Origin: Tubulanus polymorphus
Lineage: Eukaryota; Nemertea; Palaeonemertea; Tubulaniformes; Tubulanidae
Length of the DNA stretch: 64,000 bases
Assembly: GCF_964204645.1 (NCBI RefSeq)
Contig: NC_134026.1
Span: forward strand, 27,298,650 to 27,362,649
Reading direction: 5' to 3'
The notes under the pieces were generated by a model. The model was not told the DNA's origin. It did not search any database and saw only the letters and a program-made list of their open reading frames with translations. Numbering within the stretch: the stretch's first letter is position 1; every line of letters begins with the position of its first letter. The position numbers and the translations under genes were made by a program. Of the stretch, positions 1-11,068 are shown piece after piece.

Positions 1-2953
1 CAACCATTTGGAAAGATACAGGAAGCTAAGCCAATGTGTCCTTTCAACACGAGTGTAAAACATTCCTGAAATAGTTCACAAATTAGGCTACGTGTAGACA
101 TTATCATAATGTTAAGTGAATATCAAATATGTTAAAGTGAATATTACAACAGACTTCATTAATTCAAAAAAATGAAACTTACTCTTTGGTGATCTGTAGG
201 TGTTCCAAAATGCATTGCTCTTGTTATATCAGTTGTACCTCCCCTGAATTTAACAAAATACTAACATGTTAGTAGCAATATTGGTAGAAATAAACCCCCA
301 CATAGATAATTGAATTAATGAATGTGATAAAAGTAAAGGAAACTTACAAATATTGGCCTCCTGAGTCACAAAGATATAATTCATCTGGTGTTAATGGACG
401 GTCTACTTCTGGAGTCGGTCTATAAACAAGAAAATAAGAATATCACTCTAGGATTCAAGTTCTAGGATTTCATTGCCATTATACATGTATCAGGAATGCA
501 TACTTGTAATGAATTATTGCACCATTCGGCCCACTGCTAGATATCGTAGCAAAACTAGGATAAAAAAAGTCCTCTTGTTCCCTGGAAAACGAATGAAACT
601 AAAAAATAAAGACATGTCTTTTAAGTGATTGTAGAACTGAAACTTATGAATACTCACTGTCTAAATTTCAGTAATTGAGCATCACCACTAAGTTCAGAAA
701 GGGAACCTTTAGAAATCTTCAAAATAGAAAGAATAAATATTGATCGAAACAACGTAAACAACAGGAATGAGTTCTATAAAAATACTGGTACATACATTTC
801 TTTCAAGCCAACTAAAGTATTCAGCAAGAGCAACACAATCTTTAACCTATAAAAACAAATTGTGTAAGGATAAGTGAACTAAGCTATAGTTAATACTTAA
901 TACTATGGATATACAAGTACTATTTCTTACAAATGTCCTTTTTATTTGCTTGATTTCAGTTTCATTCTTGACTGCTTTCATCAAAGCAATAGGAGATAGT
1001 TCAATGCAACGTTGAACCTAAAAGCAAACAGTAAATGGTAACCGGCATTACTTTTTAGATTTCCAAGATCAGATATATACATACAAACACATTATAATGA
1101 TTTTTTTAGCTACTCATCTAATTTCACCTTTACCTTTGGTATTGAATTTGTGAGAGAATAGCTTGAGCCTTTAGCAATCTAAAATGTGGATACATTATCA
1201 GGTTAATAGTTAACTACTCAGATTAGTTATGTTGGTTAACTTTCAAATAGCATAATGCCCATAACAGTATGCACTTCTGCTACTAATTCAAAGTACCCAA
1301 ATTCTTTTATCAGAGGTTTCAACAAGTTGCTCCAAAACTTTCTTGATATCACTATATGCATAGATTCTTAAAGACATTGGTTCACTTTCTAATTCAAGGT
1401 GCTTTTTGACTTTGCTGTCGATCTTCCTTTCATCGATAAATAAACTAAAACAAAATATTCTCATAGATAACATGCATGCAACCATATATGATTTTGCCTA
1501 TGATAATCATAAAATCTGAATTAATCAAGCACTCACCAAATTGTGTCACAAGTGACTATCGAATAAGCTAAGAATACTGGATTATATTCAATATCTGACC
1601 CCCTCAGATTGAAAAGCCCTGAAATATCAGAGATGCTTTTTTGTTTTAAAAATTGAAGAATCGCAAATATCTATGGCCTATCATCAAAATTAATAAGCCT
1701 AGATATTTACATAATAGATCAGTTTAAGACACAATTTCATTGAGGGTACATGTAGGTTATCAATGTGTGATTGATAAAACCACATTTCAAAGTACATCCA
1801 TTGTATTTCAAAAAACATATTCGCTGTATAGACTACTTAAACTTGCATGCAATATCATCAAGTGCTGTTAAAACTAAAGCATCGCATTTCTTCCCCTTCA
1901 ATTTCTCACGAATGTCTTGAATCTTTTCTTGCCATGATTTTCCTGAATTACGATTGAATATAACACGTTGTAACAAAGGCAATGTAGTAATTATTAAGTC
2001 TTTACGTTTGAGTAGATTCTTCTGGTAGTACCTGTATATGCAGTTGTTAGAGTCAATATCGGTTTGTTAGGTGGGTCAGGCTGATCATCCCATACTAAAT
2101 CTATGAGATTTTCACCAACAGCTACAAGCTTTTTGCCACCTTTTTTCAGTTGTTTAGACATAGATTTCCAAAGATCTGTAATAAATTCACCACAAAATAT
2201 AGAAAAGAGATTTCTCTAAATTGGTATTTAATGTTATAAGATCCTTACCAAATGACATCAGAAATGGATCAAAACCAACTTTTCCACCCTCAGGCAAAAC
2301 CTTAAAAAATAGATTATGATTATCATCATAACACTGCATTAAGTTCTTAAATGAGTGATTTTCAGAAGTAAGATATATACACACAGTATCTAGCCAATCT
2401 GTCTGAGTAGGAGTTTCAGCTAGACCTGGAAATAAAGATATATCAAATACAGAATATTTCAAGCATACAAAAATAATTTGGATTCAGAATTGGGAAAGAT
2501 TTTACCATCTTTCATGAGTGTCCAGTTACTGTCCAGCTGATCAGAAGCTTGCAAGAAATATCTTCCATCCGTCCATAATGCTGCACTTTTCTCAGTAATA
2601 ATGGCAGTCCCTGAAACAGAATCAAAGATTCTGATTCATTCAAATGCAAATGAATCTTCTTTTTAGAGAGATATAAAAATTCATACCAGAAGATCCTGAA
2701 AATCCTGAAATAAACTCTCTTCGTTTGTCATGGGCTGATATATATTCACTCTACAATAACAAGAACCAATCCAGACAGGCTCTGTATATAAATCACATAA
2801 CAACGTTAACTCCATGTGTATGAAATAGTAAGTTACCTGATGCGCATCTCCAGATGGAACGATATAGGCATTTACTCGTTCAGATACATAATTGCTATTT
2901 TTCATCAATTGTCTCAATCTTTGCAACAGTACTGTTGTATCTTTTGGAGCCAT
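1..2953 (-). CDS. XPNPEP1: Xaa-Pro aminopeptidase 1 (cytosolic aminopeptidase P), partial at left edge
   Basis: M24-family metallopeptidase that removes the N-terminal residue before a proline. Exons, in coding order: 2953-2837, 2750-2687, 2610-2506, 2425-2385, 2300-2249, 2175-2032, 1942-1847, 1618-1537, 1444-1297, 1178-1134, 1017-931, 846-796, 716-658, 581-504, 419-348, 243-183, 65-<1. All phases close. The start [15 protein letters not shown] and the segment [10 protein letters not shown] match the vertebrate N-terminus, followed by [25 protein letters not shown] and the metal-ligand region LCDSGGQY...GGTTDITR, where both aspartates of the dinuclear site are kept. The last exon (KGHI) contains the conserved His and runs off the window, so the remaining His/Glu ligands are outside it. 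Exon 1942-1847 ends at a GC donor (TGCAAGT), and the Trp codon split across it is restored by the next exon. Family assignment is very secure; the symbol rests on remembered similarity to the human protein. Confidence 0.95.
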
Positions 2954-3011
2954 TAGAATAAATTATTATCAAATCTAAAAAACAAATTGACATGAATTTC
3001 ATTTTCAACTG

Positions 3012-3147
3012 ATCATTATCACAGGGACTTGACACAAAAGGATTTTGACCCCAGTAATCCTAGGTAATAAAAAGACAAGGCAGCCAGTACCTAGGATACT
3101 GGGGTCAAAATCCTTTTGTGTCAAGTCAAGTCCCTGTGATCATTATC
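3012..3147. repeat. Long near-perfect hairpin (foldback)
   Basis: The arm at about 3020-3064 is the reverse complement of about 3090-3138, with roughly a 25-base loop. Pairing is almost perfect except for a duplicated five-base TCAAG in the right arm and one extra A. Flanks GATCATTATC are also shared. It lies just upstream of the XPNPEP1 start codon, so it may be in the promoter or 5' UTR, or be a small foldback transposon remnant. No coding potential. Confidence 0.9.
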
Positions 3148-3241
3148 TATTCCCTATTTATTATCTAGACACTGTCTTGTCTTCTTATTAATTAGGACCT
3201 GTGTCCTGTAATCATGTGGATTCCTATATATTACTACAGGC

Positions 3242-3492
3242 TAGTCAGTAACCTGACTGTGGTTTAGTTTAACGATCGGATATTTTCACAAACCACTAAC
3301 GTTGGTACAAGCCCATCCGATTATTATTAAAAAGCTTACCACCAACGATTAGGTAACTAACTACAGACTACATTAGTCTAGTACCTACCGTAGTCAGTAA
3401 CCTGACTGTGGTTTAGTTTCACGATCGGACATTTTCACGTTGGTATAAGCCCATCCGATTATAAAAAGCTTACCACCAACGATTATAGTAAC
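3242..3492. repeat. Imperfect direct repeat, two copies (about 116 and 102 bp)
   Basis: Copy 1 is about 3242-3357 and copy 2 about 3391-3492. Both begin TAGTCAGTAACCTGACTG and share the blocks ACGATCGGA, GCCCATCCGATTAT and AAGCTTACCACCAACGATTA. Copy 2 lacks a short segment in the middle. AGTCAG/CTGACT at the start forms a small inverted repeat. The element type is not recognised; it looks like a local duplication. Confidence 0.8.
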
Positions 3493-3493
3493 T

Positions 3494-3841
3494 ATGTTAT
3501 TGTTAGACTTGTTTGTTGTATGTAGTGGATTTCAAACACCAAAAGTGATAGTAAGCCCGTTTGAACTATCGTATGCTTCTTTACCTCGTCTTAAGCATAG
3601 TCTGTCTTTGGGCCAAATACTACCAATTGAGAAACTGGTATTAAAGCTTTGGGGTATGGCCTTATGGGGGGTACCTTTACCTTGTCAAATTTTCATTCAG
3701 CAACACGCCAACGACCTTCAGAGCGCACTACTAATTAGCGAGAAAACAAATCAATTCAAATTGGTAATTTTATTGGACATTTCAAACACTGAATGTGATA
3801 TTACACCGAGATTAATACAATTTAGCCCTATCGGTGATTAG
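3494..3841 (+). other. Open frame of 115 codons, coding status doubtful
   Basis: An open frame begins two bases after the second direct-repeat copy and ends before the FADS6 3' region. The predicted product has a hydrophobic start (MLLLDLFVVCSGF) and no domain I recognise. At this AT content a handful of random frames of this length are expected in a window this size. It could equally be non-coding spacer between XPNPEP1 and FADS6. Confidence 0.12.
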
Positions 3842-3976
3842 TTATTTTTTCATCATCGAGGCATAGGAAAAACTAAAAGCTAATTAACACATGTGAAACC
3901 GAACCTCATTCCACTAGGGAAATTTTTTCTCGGAACAAAAACGCACTGCCGCGCACGTGCCATAAAACGAAGAGTG

Positions 3977-5047
3977 TCACTGAATTCCAACAAAGCGAGT
4001 TATTGGAGGAGCGTTCACCATAAGCTCCTCATAGTTATTGATGAAAATTTTAAGTCTGTTGTAATAACTGTCTTCGATGTACGGAAGGTTATTTTCTTTC
4101 AGAAATTTCTCAACAGTGGGCTTAATTTTTCTGCACATTCCATCGGATAATCGAGGAAAAAGATGGTGTTCAACGTGACATTCGATGAGTGTTGGACCCC
4201 AGAATAAATTCAGCATCGGATTGGTGTAGAGATTTAGAACCGAAGTTGCCATTTGATAAACTCTGTGGGGACGGTACTTTTGGTCATACATCGCCAAACC
4301 AATGTGTTGAAATATGTTAATGTGGATATAAGGCACGGATAATGACCCGCGTGCCAGAAACATGCAGATCATTCCACCGATCCAGGTGAAGTTTGAAAAA
4401 TAAACGTACATGTACACATTTATTACAAGTCCAAAAGCCGCTGTCGGTATAAACAATGCAAGATCCTTCCACAACTTTTCAGTTATCAGTTGATAAGTTG
4501 AGACAATCGGAGTCGCAATTGGGATCAGAAATGGCGCAAAGAACATATATTGATAGCAGGAAAGTGACGGTAATTTCCATGAACTTGAATCCCCGAGACC
4601 GATTATATTTGTATGCGGGTGATGGCTTTTAATATGGACGTTGATACCCATAACACTAGAATAAGCGGCACAAACATCGACGGTCAACCACATAATGAAT
4701 CTATTCAGCATCGGTGAATCACACATTGCTCCGTGCGAAGCCAAGTGTCCCATTCGCTGACATATTATATGATGAGCGCAACCCATCAGGAACATTCCGG
4801 CAACGACAGCCAAAACATTTTGGTGCGACATGAGGTAAAACCCAAAGGTTACCATGGGGATAGTAAAACCAACTATCATCCACTGAAGGCCATATTTCTC
4901 GATCCAACTGGAATTCTTCACAATTTGTTTTACAATTTTACTGAGATTGTGGAAACTTGGCAAGTCTTTCATTCGCATATACACCTCATGTACATCTCGA
5001 TTATAATAATTGTCTGGTAGGCTTCTGTCACGAGCCATTTCACTCAA
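3977..5047 (-). CDS. FADS6: Fatty acid desaturase 6-like membrane desaturase (single exon)
   Basis: Complete 356-residue frame without introns. It carries the three histidine boxes of front-end/acyl desaturases: HLASH near residue 100, HIKSHH near 140 and HVEHH near 295, plus HINIFQHIG. These coordinate the di-iron centre. Several hydrophobic stretches (residues about 55-90 and 175-235) fit an ER membrane enzyme. There is no N-terminal cytochrome b5 domain, as in FADS6 and unlike FADS1/2. The C-terminal segment RFVGIQ is polar and ends cleanly. The start MSEMARD is the first Met of the frame. The gene is divergent from the NADAR gene with about 600 bases between start codons. FADS6 substrates are not established, so the reaction is inferred from family. 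The absence of introns is odd compared with its neighbours. Alternative: another invertebrate desaturase subfamily. Confidence 0.88.
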   Translation of the reverse strand: MSEMARDRSLPDNYYNRDVHEVYMRMKDLPSFHNLSKIVKQIVKNSSWIEKYGLQWMIVGFTIPMVTFGFYLMSHQNVLAVVAGMFLMGCAHHIICQRMGHLASHGAMCDSPMLNRFIMWLTVDVCAAYSSVMGINVHIKSHHPHTNIIGLGDSSSWKLPSLSCYQYMFFAPFLIPIATPIVSTYQLITEKLWKDLALFIPTAAFGLVINVYMYVYFSNFTWIGGMICMFLARGSLSVPYIHINIFQHIGLAMYDQKYRPHRVYQMATSVLNLYTNPMLNLFWGPTLIECHVEHHLFPRLSDGMCRKIKPTVEKFLKENNLPYIEDSYYNRLKIFINNYEELMVNAPPITRFVGIQ

Positions 5048-5653
5048 ATCAACTGAAATTCAAACGAAGAAGAAGCAAAAACAAGTCATAGCATACTTGC
5101 TGTTTCTCGGCAGCTAGTCAGCAATCAGAAAAGACGATTCCTAATGTCTTCTCTCCTAATGTGATTTGCGCTATTACCAGAAAAATATACGGTATGAACC
5201 AAAAACCTACCCGAAATTTACGCCGCTTAAGATTACGTCATTCGTGTGAAAAACTGCGCGCTGATCTGGCAGTCGTCAGTATACAGACGTGCTGTAACGC
5301 GCTGTCGGTATGGAACAGTGCTGTGTATTGAATCGCTATTTATAGAATGTATGACATATAGTCATGAATTACGTATCAAAAACATTATCAACCAAATATC
5401 GAAAACGTTGGAAGTTTTGCGCATGTACATATTTGAATTCACAATCACAAATCAGATTCCGAATTCTAGTATGCGCTTCGTTGCCAACTGTGGTGCAATG
5501 CGTGTGTACAAAGACATTACTAGTACTTGGTGCAATGTCTACGTGTGCACAGTGACACTGGCATGAATATATAGTGACGTATATAATAACCAGCGCTCTA
5601 GTAAGTTGTGATTTTCGACAGCTTTCACTTTATTAACCTTACGCGTTCTGCTG
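5048..5653. promoter_or_regulatory. Shared divergent upstream region of FADS6-like and NADAR genes
   Basis: The 606 bases separate two head-to-head start codons. Near 5567-5590, 65-90 bases before the NADAR start, the sequence reads TATATAGTGACGTATATAA, that is TATA-like boxes around a TGACGTA (CRE/ATF-like) core. Open frames here (5246-5566, 5364-5555) have no recognisable product. Promoter function is inferred from position and motif only. Confidence 0.4.
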
Positions 5654-6252
5654 ATGGCTTCATCAGACCAAGGAAGCAAAGAAAAATTTACATTTTTCTG
5701 GGGAGCGAATGATGTATTCAGCCAGTGGTATCAATGTTCTTTCGAAATAGATGGAATACGATATAACTGTGCGGAGCAATATATGATGCACCAAAAAGCC
5801 GGTATGTGCCTTCAGGAAAAGTGTATTACTCGAATGAAATATATATAACACAATTTGTGTAGTCATGATTTATTCGAATTTCAGTTATGTTTGGGGATGA
5901 GGAAAAGAGTGCCGAGATATTAGAAGCGAGCCATCCCCGTGACCAGAAAAGGATGGGTCGCGAAGTAAGGAATTTCGATGGGAATGAATGGAATACAAAA
6001 TGTAGGGATGTCGTTATCGAAGGAAACTACGCTAAATTTACGCAAAACAAAGATCTTAAAGAGAAAATCTTAGAAACTACGGGAAGTTTGTTGGTGGAGG
6101 CTAGTCCGAGAGACTGTATATGGGGTATCGGATTAGGTGCGAAGAATCCAAAAGCTTTATGTAAAAGTACATGGAGAGGGAAGAACTTGCTTGGATATTG
6201 TCTGACCACTGTCAGAGATCGCATATTATCTGAATCACAAGCTGGTCATTGA
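5654..6252 (+). CDS. NADAR-domain (YbiA-like) protein
   Basis: Two exons, 5654-5801 and 5885-6252, joined in phase to give about 171 residues, the usual length of a stand-alone NADAR protein. Visible family motifs: FFWGANDVFSQWY at the start, CAEQYMMHQKA (with the conserved acidic residue), ASPRDCIWGIGLG, and STWRGKNLLG followed by TVRDRI. NADAR proteins act as N-glycosidases on riboflavin-pathway intermediates in bacteria and plants, and some members remove ADP-ribose from guanine. Which reaction this animal protein performs cannot be read from sequence. No signal peptide, so cytosolic or nuclear. The start codon follows the TATA-like boxes by 65-90 bases and the whole domain begins about 10 residues later, supporting this start. 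Family assignment is secure. Confidence 0.93.
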
Positions 6253-6625
6253 TCCCCACAACATTACCAAATTAAGTATATTATGGCTGATAATGGAGCG
6301 ACATCCAACAAAAGTGATCCAATCCAACGCAGTCTTTATCAGCCTAAAACGACTAAGAAAGAGCGCGTGGCACGATGTTAAAACCATTCAACACGAGAAA
6401 AACGTTTATAACAATATACATGTTTATGGTCTTTACGATAACAATATCTAGCTATTCATGTTGTGGATTTGAACAAAAAAATGTATTATAAAATAATTCG
6501 ATCTTTAAAATCCCCCATTATAAATTGAACGATTATAAATGGAAATAGAATTAATAGCACTCACAGAACATATTCTTACTAGTGAAATTGGTGATCTAAA
6601 GAAAACCCCCTGTACATGGAAATGT

Positions 6626-6839
<214 letters not shown>

Positions 6840-7274
6840 AATAAATACATTGAAGAATACATTAACTTTTTAATTTGCATTGAGGAATGATCAAGCGTCT
6901 ACGTCTATTGTATTCAAATTTATTCGCAATAAATGATCATTGTTTGTACAGTGACTCTTGTATATAAAAATATGTTGTACCTGAAACAAATCCACCATCT
7001 TCATGATATTAATGCTAATAATACTTAACTTGTATACATTAAGCCATCAAAATAACATGTTCATATATAAGATGCATGCATGCATATAAAATTTTATAAA
7101 TGTTTCATATAAAAGTTTTCAGATCTAGCCCCAACTATTGTGACCAAGAAAATGATCACTGTTTCACATCTCGATGATGTACGTATCATAACACCAATTA
7201 ATCTTCTTCGAAATGAGAAAATAATTGGAAAAGCTGTCTACGTTCAACTTAACAATGTATGAAAGATATGGATC

Positions 7275-9092
7275 TCAGGCGGCCACACCACTTACAAGAC
7301 TGACCGATTCTTCAGAATTGCCTGTCACCGTTATTTCTGTGTTTGTTCTTGGAGCAACATCTTCTCCAGTATCGTTATCTGAATATTTCTGCTGTCGCTT
7401 GTACAATCGCCATTCGACCACCAGTAACAGAATCATACCCAGTGTCATAACACCAATTCCAACGTAAAGTTTTTGCCAAACACACATGAATCGCCCATAA
7501 CCAAAGGTAATCGCTAAACCGAGGTTTTGAAATAGTCGATAATTGGCAAACGCAGCTTCGGCTTTCGTTGGAAACATCAGTCCAATCAACGCTGTTCACA
7601 ATGAAATGAAAAATGAATAATAAAACAGCATGTAAGACACCCCACAAACACAGAAATATACAAAATTTAAAACTTACTGCACACTTGGGGTTGCCAGATG
7701 GAATCACATATGCCCCATAATCCAGGAATCACGAAGAAAAGTGGCTTTTGATTTGCGTTAGGTTGCCAAACCAAAAGAAATACCATTAATCCTAAGTTGA
7801 CGACGTATGCTGTACACAGGATTGCAGGACGTCCAATTATCTTGGTGATACCGCTTCCCATATACGAGAAAACAGAGCCGAACACTCCAAAACACAACAT
7901 CGTGAAACCCACATAGCCCATACTTAGTTCACAGCTAACATATGCCTGGATATAAACATAACCATTTTAGTTAATTATTAAACCATATAGACATAAGATA
8001 GTCACGTTGAGTGAGACTTACCTGAGTAAATTCTCCAAAAAGAGTTGCTAAACTGCTACCAGTCCAGAATGATACTGCCAAGATGCATATCATGTCTGAA
8101 TTCTTCATCAACCTGAAAGTGGCGAGCACCGTATCTTTGTGAGAAATGCCTTCAGACTGCGACATATCGAGTTGTTCTAGACCAAATGCCACAAGAAGCA
8201 TAGCACCGACAACAAGGCTGATGAGAATGACAAGCAGGATCAGAACGTTTAACTCTGGAATACCATACGATGCATTTTGTGCTTCAGAAGTAATGTTTTG
8301 GATTGAGGCAACATTTTTCAAGAGGTCACTTGGACATTGCCATGCACCACATGTCAAAACCTTTGTGCCATTTTCGGAGTCTGACGCTCCTTGGAAGATC
8401 GTGGACATAATAACGTTACCCCAAAGTTGAGAAAGTTGTATAAAAGCAGTAAAAATGCAATTGAAATTACAGATTACGTTACCAATTAGATCCCCGCTAC
8501 CCTCAGCAAAATCCCAAGCAATCGTCGTCAAATAGAAACCTTGGGATATCCATAGAGGTCCGATGGAGAGACCAACGATCAGTGAACCGGGTACGAGGAT
8601 ATAAAACTTCGGGTAGAAGTGTGACGTGATGAAGATCAAAAACATTACTGTACATAGAAAGATCGTCTTTGTCGGTTTCAATATTCCCACAGCAACTGGT
8701 GCAAATATGCAAGAAACAATTCCAGAGGCATAAATCGAGCTAAGAGCGATCAAACCGAGACCCCCGGCGCTATACAAACTACTCGATAGATTTTGCATGG
8801 TGTTATAGGCAGTATACATCAACATTATCGATATCGATAATACAAGCAGTCCTCTCATTCTGCAGATCTTTTCTTTGAAAGTTAATTTTGTCTTAGTCAG
8901 TTTTGATTTCATATCAGCGAGAGCTTCTTGTTTTTGGTTCAGTGTGGCTGTCGAGAGGGCGATGTTGTCCATACTAGCATAAAATGCACCAGCTACCCCG
9001 CATGGTATAACCCCCAGTGGTGGGATCTCTATGGTTGACTTGATACTTTGACTACTGATTGTAAATGCATCTTTTTCTCCGGCATCAACCAT
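7275..9092 (-). CDS. UNC93A: UNC93 homologue A-like membrane protein
   Basis: Three exons in coding order: 9092-8022, 7945-7678, 7591-7275; phases close to give about 551 residues. UNC93 proteins are MFS-fold multi-pass membrane proteins (UNC93B1 traffics Toll-like receptors, C. elegans UNC-93 is a potassium-channel partner). The family signature is clear: TAYNTMQNLSSSLYS in the first membrane segment, GLGLIALSSIYA, GPLWISQGFYLTT, then SMGYVGFTMLCFG, GLWGICDSIWQPQ and AEAAFANYRLFQNLG. About ten or more hydrophobic segments are visible. The hydrophilic loop near residues 235-275 contains NGT and NIT/NAS sites that could be N-glycosylated. The N-terminus (about 80 residues before the first membrane segment) is longer than in the vertebrate protein. 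The C-terminal tail is acidic and Ser/Thr-rich. A versus other UNC93 paralogues cannot be settled here. Confidence 0.9.
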
Positions 9093-11068
9093 ACTGGAGA
9101 ATCCTGGAAATCAGAAGAGCTATTTATATACATATACGTATACATTGTTTACTATTATGGGCGTTGACCTTTTTAGAATTAAGAGATTAGCTAGGGCCGT
9201 ATCTAGTGTCTAGCATTTGATATTTTTGGGAGCAGAGAAACCTGAAAATGGCAGTTCTATAGGATATTACAATAATAATCGAAAAAGGGCAAAATTTCTG
9301 AGCGGCACCCCCTGCTAAATACAGCCCTGCGTTAGTATCACGCTTATTTCAGTTTAAGAATTCTACATGCATAATCATGTACATTTATTCCAAAATATTC
9401 TTGGTCTCGTGTTTAGCTATACGACTTCTACGATACTGGTTTGGACTCGTGTACAAGAACCGTATCCCGTATAGTATTGTGAGTCGCGCAGTAGTGTTTA
9501 CTGCGAGTCACGATCAGCTGAGAAACGATCGATATTTCCCACGCAATATGTCATGTACAATACTTCTCAATAAAACGCGAACACAACAACAACATATCAA
9601 TAAAAGTTATCATTACTTACCAACAGGTTATCTTCACTAGATTTTTTGGGTGCCAATCCGTTACGTTTGGAGGACAACAACTGATATAATCGTCGACCTT
9701 TGTTCTCATCCAGATACACGATCACAAATCCGGTTGAGTCCAGTTCTACTCTCTGCTAGTGCAGACGATACTTGTGGCATTTTTATCGTTCACGTTTCTG
9801 AAATTTTGGAGGATCAATTTTTTGCACTTTTAAAGGGTCAATCCTCTAAGAAATAACGGGCATATTTCTTGAGAGAATGCTTCCATGTTGTGCTTGAGAA
9901 ATTGAGTATTTAATGTCTATCGTCTGTTCGGAACTAATGAATCCTGATTTTCCGTTCTCCAGTAATGATAATAATTTATTCGCATTCTAGTCGATCATGT
10001 GATAATGCGAAAGACGACGACGACACTCAGGTGGCTGCACCAGCTTCGTAGGGGTTAAGTAAACAACATTCAGCGGGAAAAGTAGGACGAGGCAGCGATC
10101 AAGAGCAGGGACTGATCGCGTGCTTTGGTTTTGTTACTTCGCCAAAAACCTGGCCAAAAAAGACTGGTGAAGACCGAGTGTGGCCGCGGTCTTGTTTGCT
10201 CCATCCCTAACGGCATACGTAGCCGATTGTCCGCAGGTGTCCAAGTTAGACTTTTCTCTTTCGAAAAATTCTGGCGGTCAGGTGGGACAACTCACACAGC
10301 AGGGCGGGTAGCTGAGGCCTCCGCCGGAGGGCCCCCGCGCCCGAGAAAACCCCACTTTTTCTGTCTTGACGATGCACACGCGGGCTACATCGACCTCAAT
10401 TTTTGACGGAAGACAAACGCTGGTTATGCGTTGTAAAATACTGATTACTGATATAATGCAACCCAACAACGCGAGCTTCGTCAGGCCGGGCCTTCGTTAG
10501 CCGGCCGGCCGCTTGGGGGCCATTTGGAGGCCGTACCAACACTGAGTACTGAGCTTCTGCGGTAAGCGAGGACGACGCTAGCGCCACAAACATTCGGTTC
10601 GGCGATACCTGGCCCTTATGACTTTTATTGAATATCGACCAATGATTTCCATTTTGACAGCTGAAGATTCGGCGAAGATTCGAAGATTCGGACCCAAGAT
10701 ACGCATTAAGTTTGTTTAGTTAAGCTGAATGAAAAGTCGATACAAGGTAAAATTCTACTTTAAATTGTTAATCGTGACCAAACACCCCAGGTTGATAATC
10801 AAATTAAGTGTTATTCCACTCTCAAATTGTAAATGTAATGACCCAATGAATGTAATCTAACTCCACAACACAAACAGAAACAACTCCCTATCTACTCTTA
10901 AACACCAACTGGCAACTTAACAACAAGAACAAGTGCAGTGAGGCTGCACATTAACCTAAAATTTCACTGACCTCGAAGTTGAACTTGATGGAAACCAGAC
11001 ATCGATGGTTGATCAATAAATTCAAATGATTCTTCAATAATATGAGGCTTTTATTCATATTTTACAGA
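9093..11068. promoter_or_regulatory. Divergent upstream region of UNC93A-like and KEAP1 genes, with CpG-rich core
   Basis: About 10020-10600 is markedly richer in C, G and CpG than its surroundings, with a GC box (GGGCGGG, about 10302) and GGCCGGCCGGCCG-like sequence near 10500. A donor-like CAAG|GTAAAAT at 10745/10746 and the acceptor TTTACAG at 11061-11067 suggest a non-coding first KEAP1 exon ending at 10745. An imperfect inverted repeat (GTGAGTCGCGCAGTA / TACTGCGAGTCAC) is at about 9480-9513. Open frames at 9377-9856 and 10125-10593 have no recognisable products. Confidence 0.45.

Noticed and set aside
3893-4150. Plus frame opposite the FADS6 3' end
   Set aside because: Antisense of a well-supported coding region.
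4719-5020. Minus 62-codon and plus 95-codon frames within FADS6
   Set aside because: Overlap the desaturase coding frame and show no family features.
9478-9520. Antioxidant-response-type element near the UNC93A/KEAP1 promoter
   Set aside because: TGAGTC and TGCGAGTCAC cores are present but do not form TGACnnnGC with correct spacing; the inverted repeat is imperfect.
10125-10593. 93-codon plus and 65-codon minus frames
   Set aside because: Lie in the CpG-rich KEAP1 promoter, where GC content lengthens chance frames; no recognisable product.
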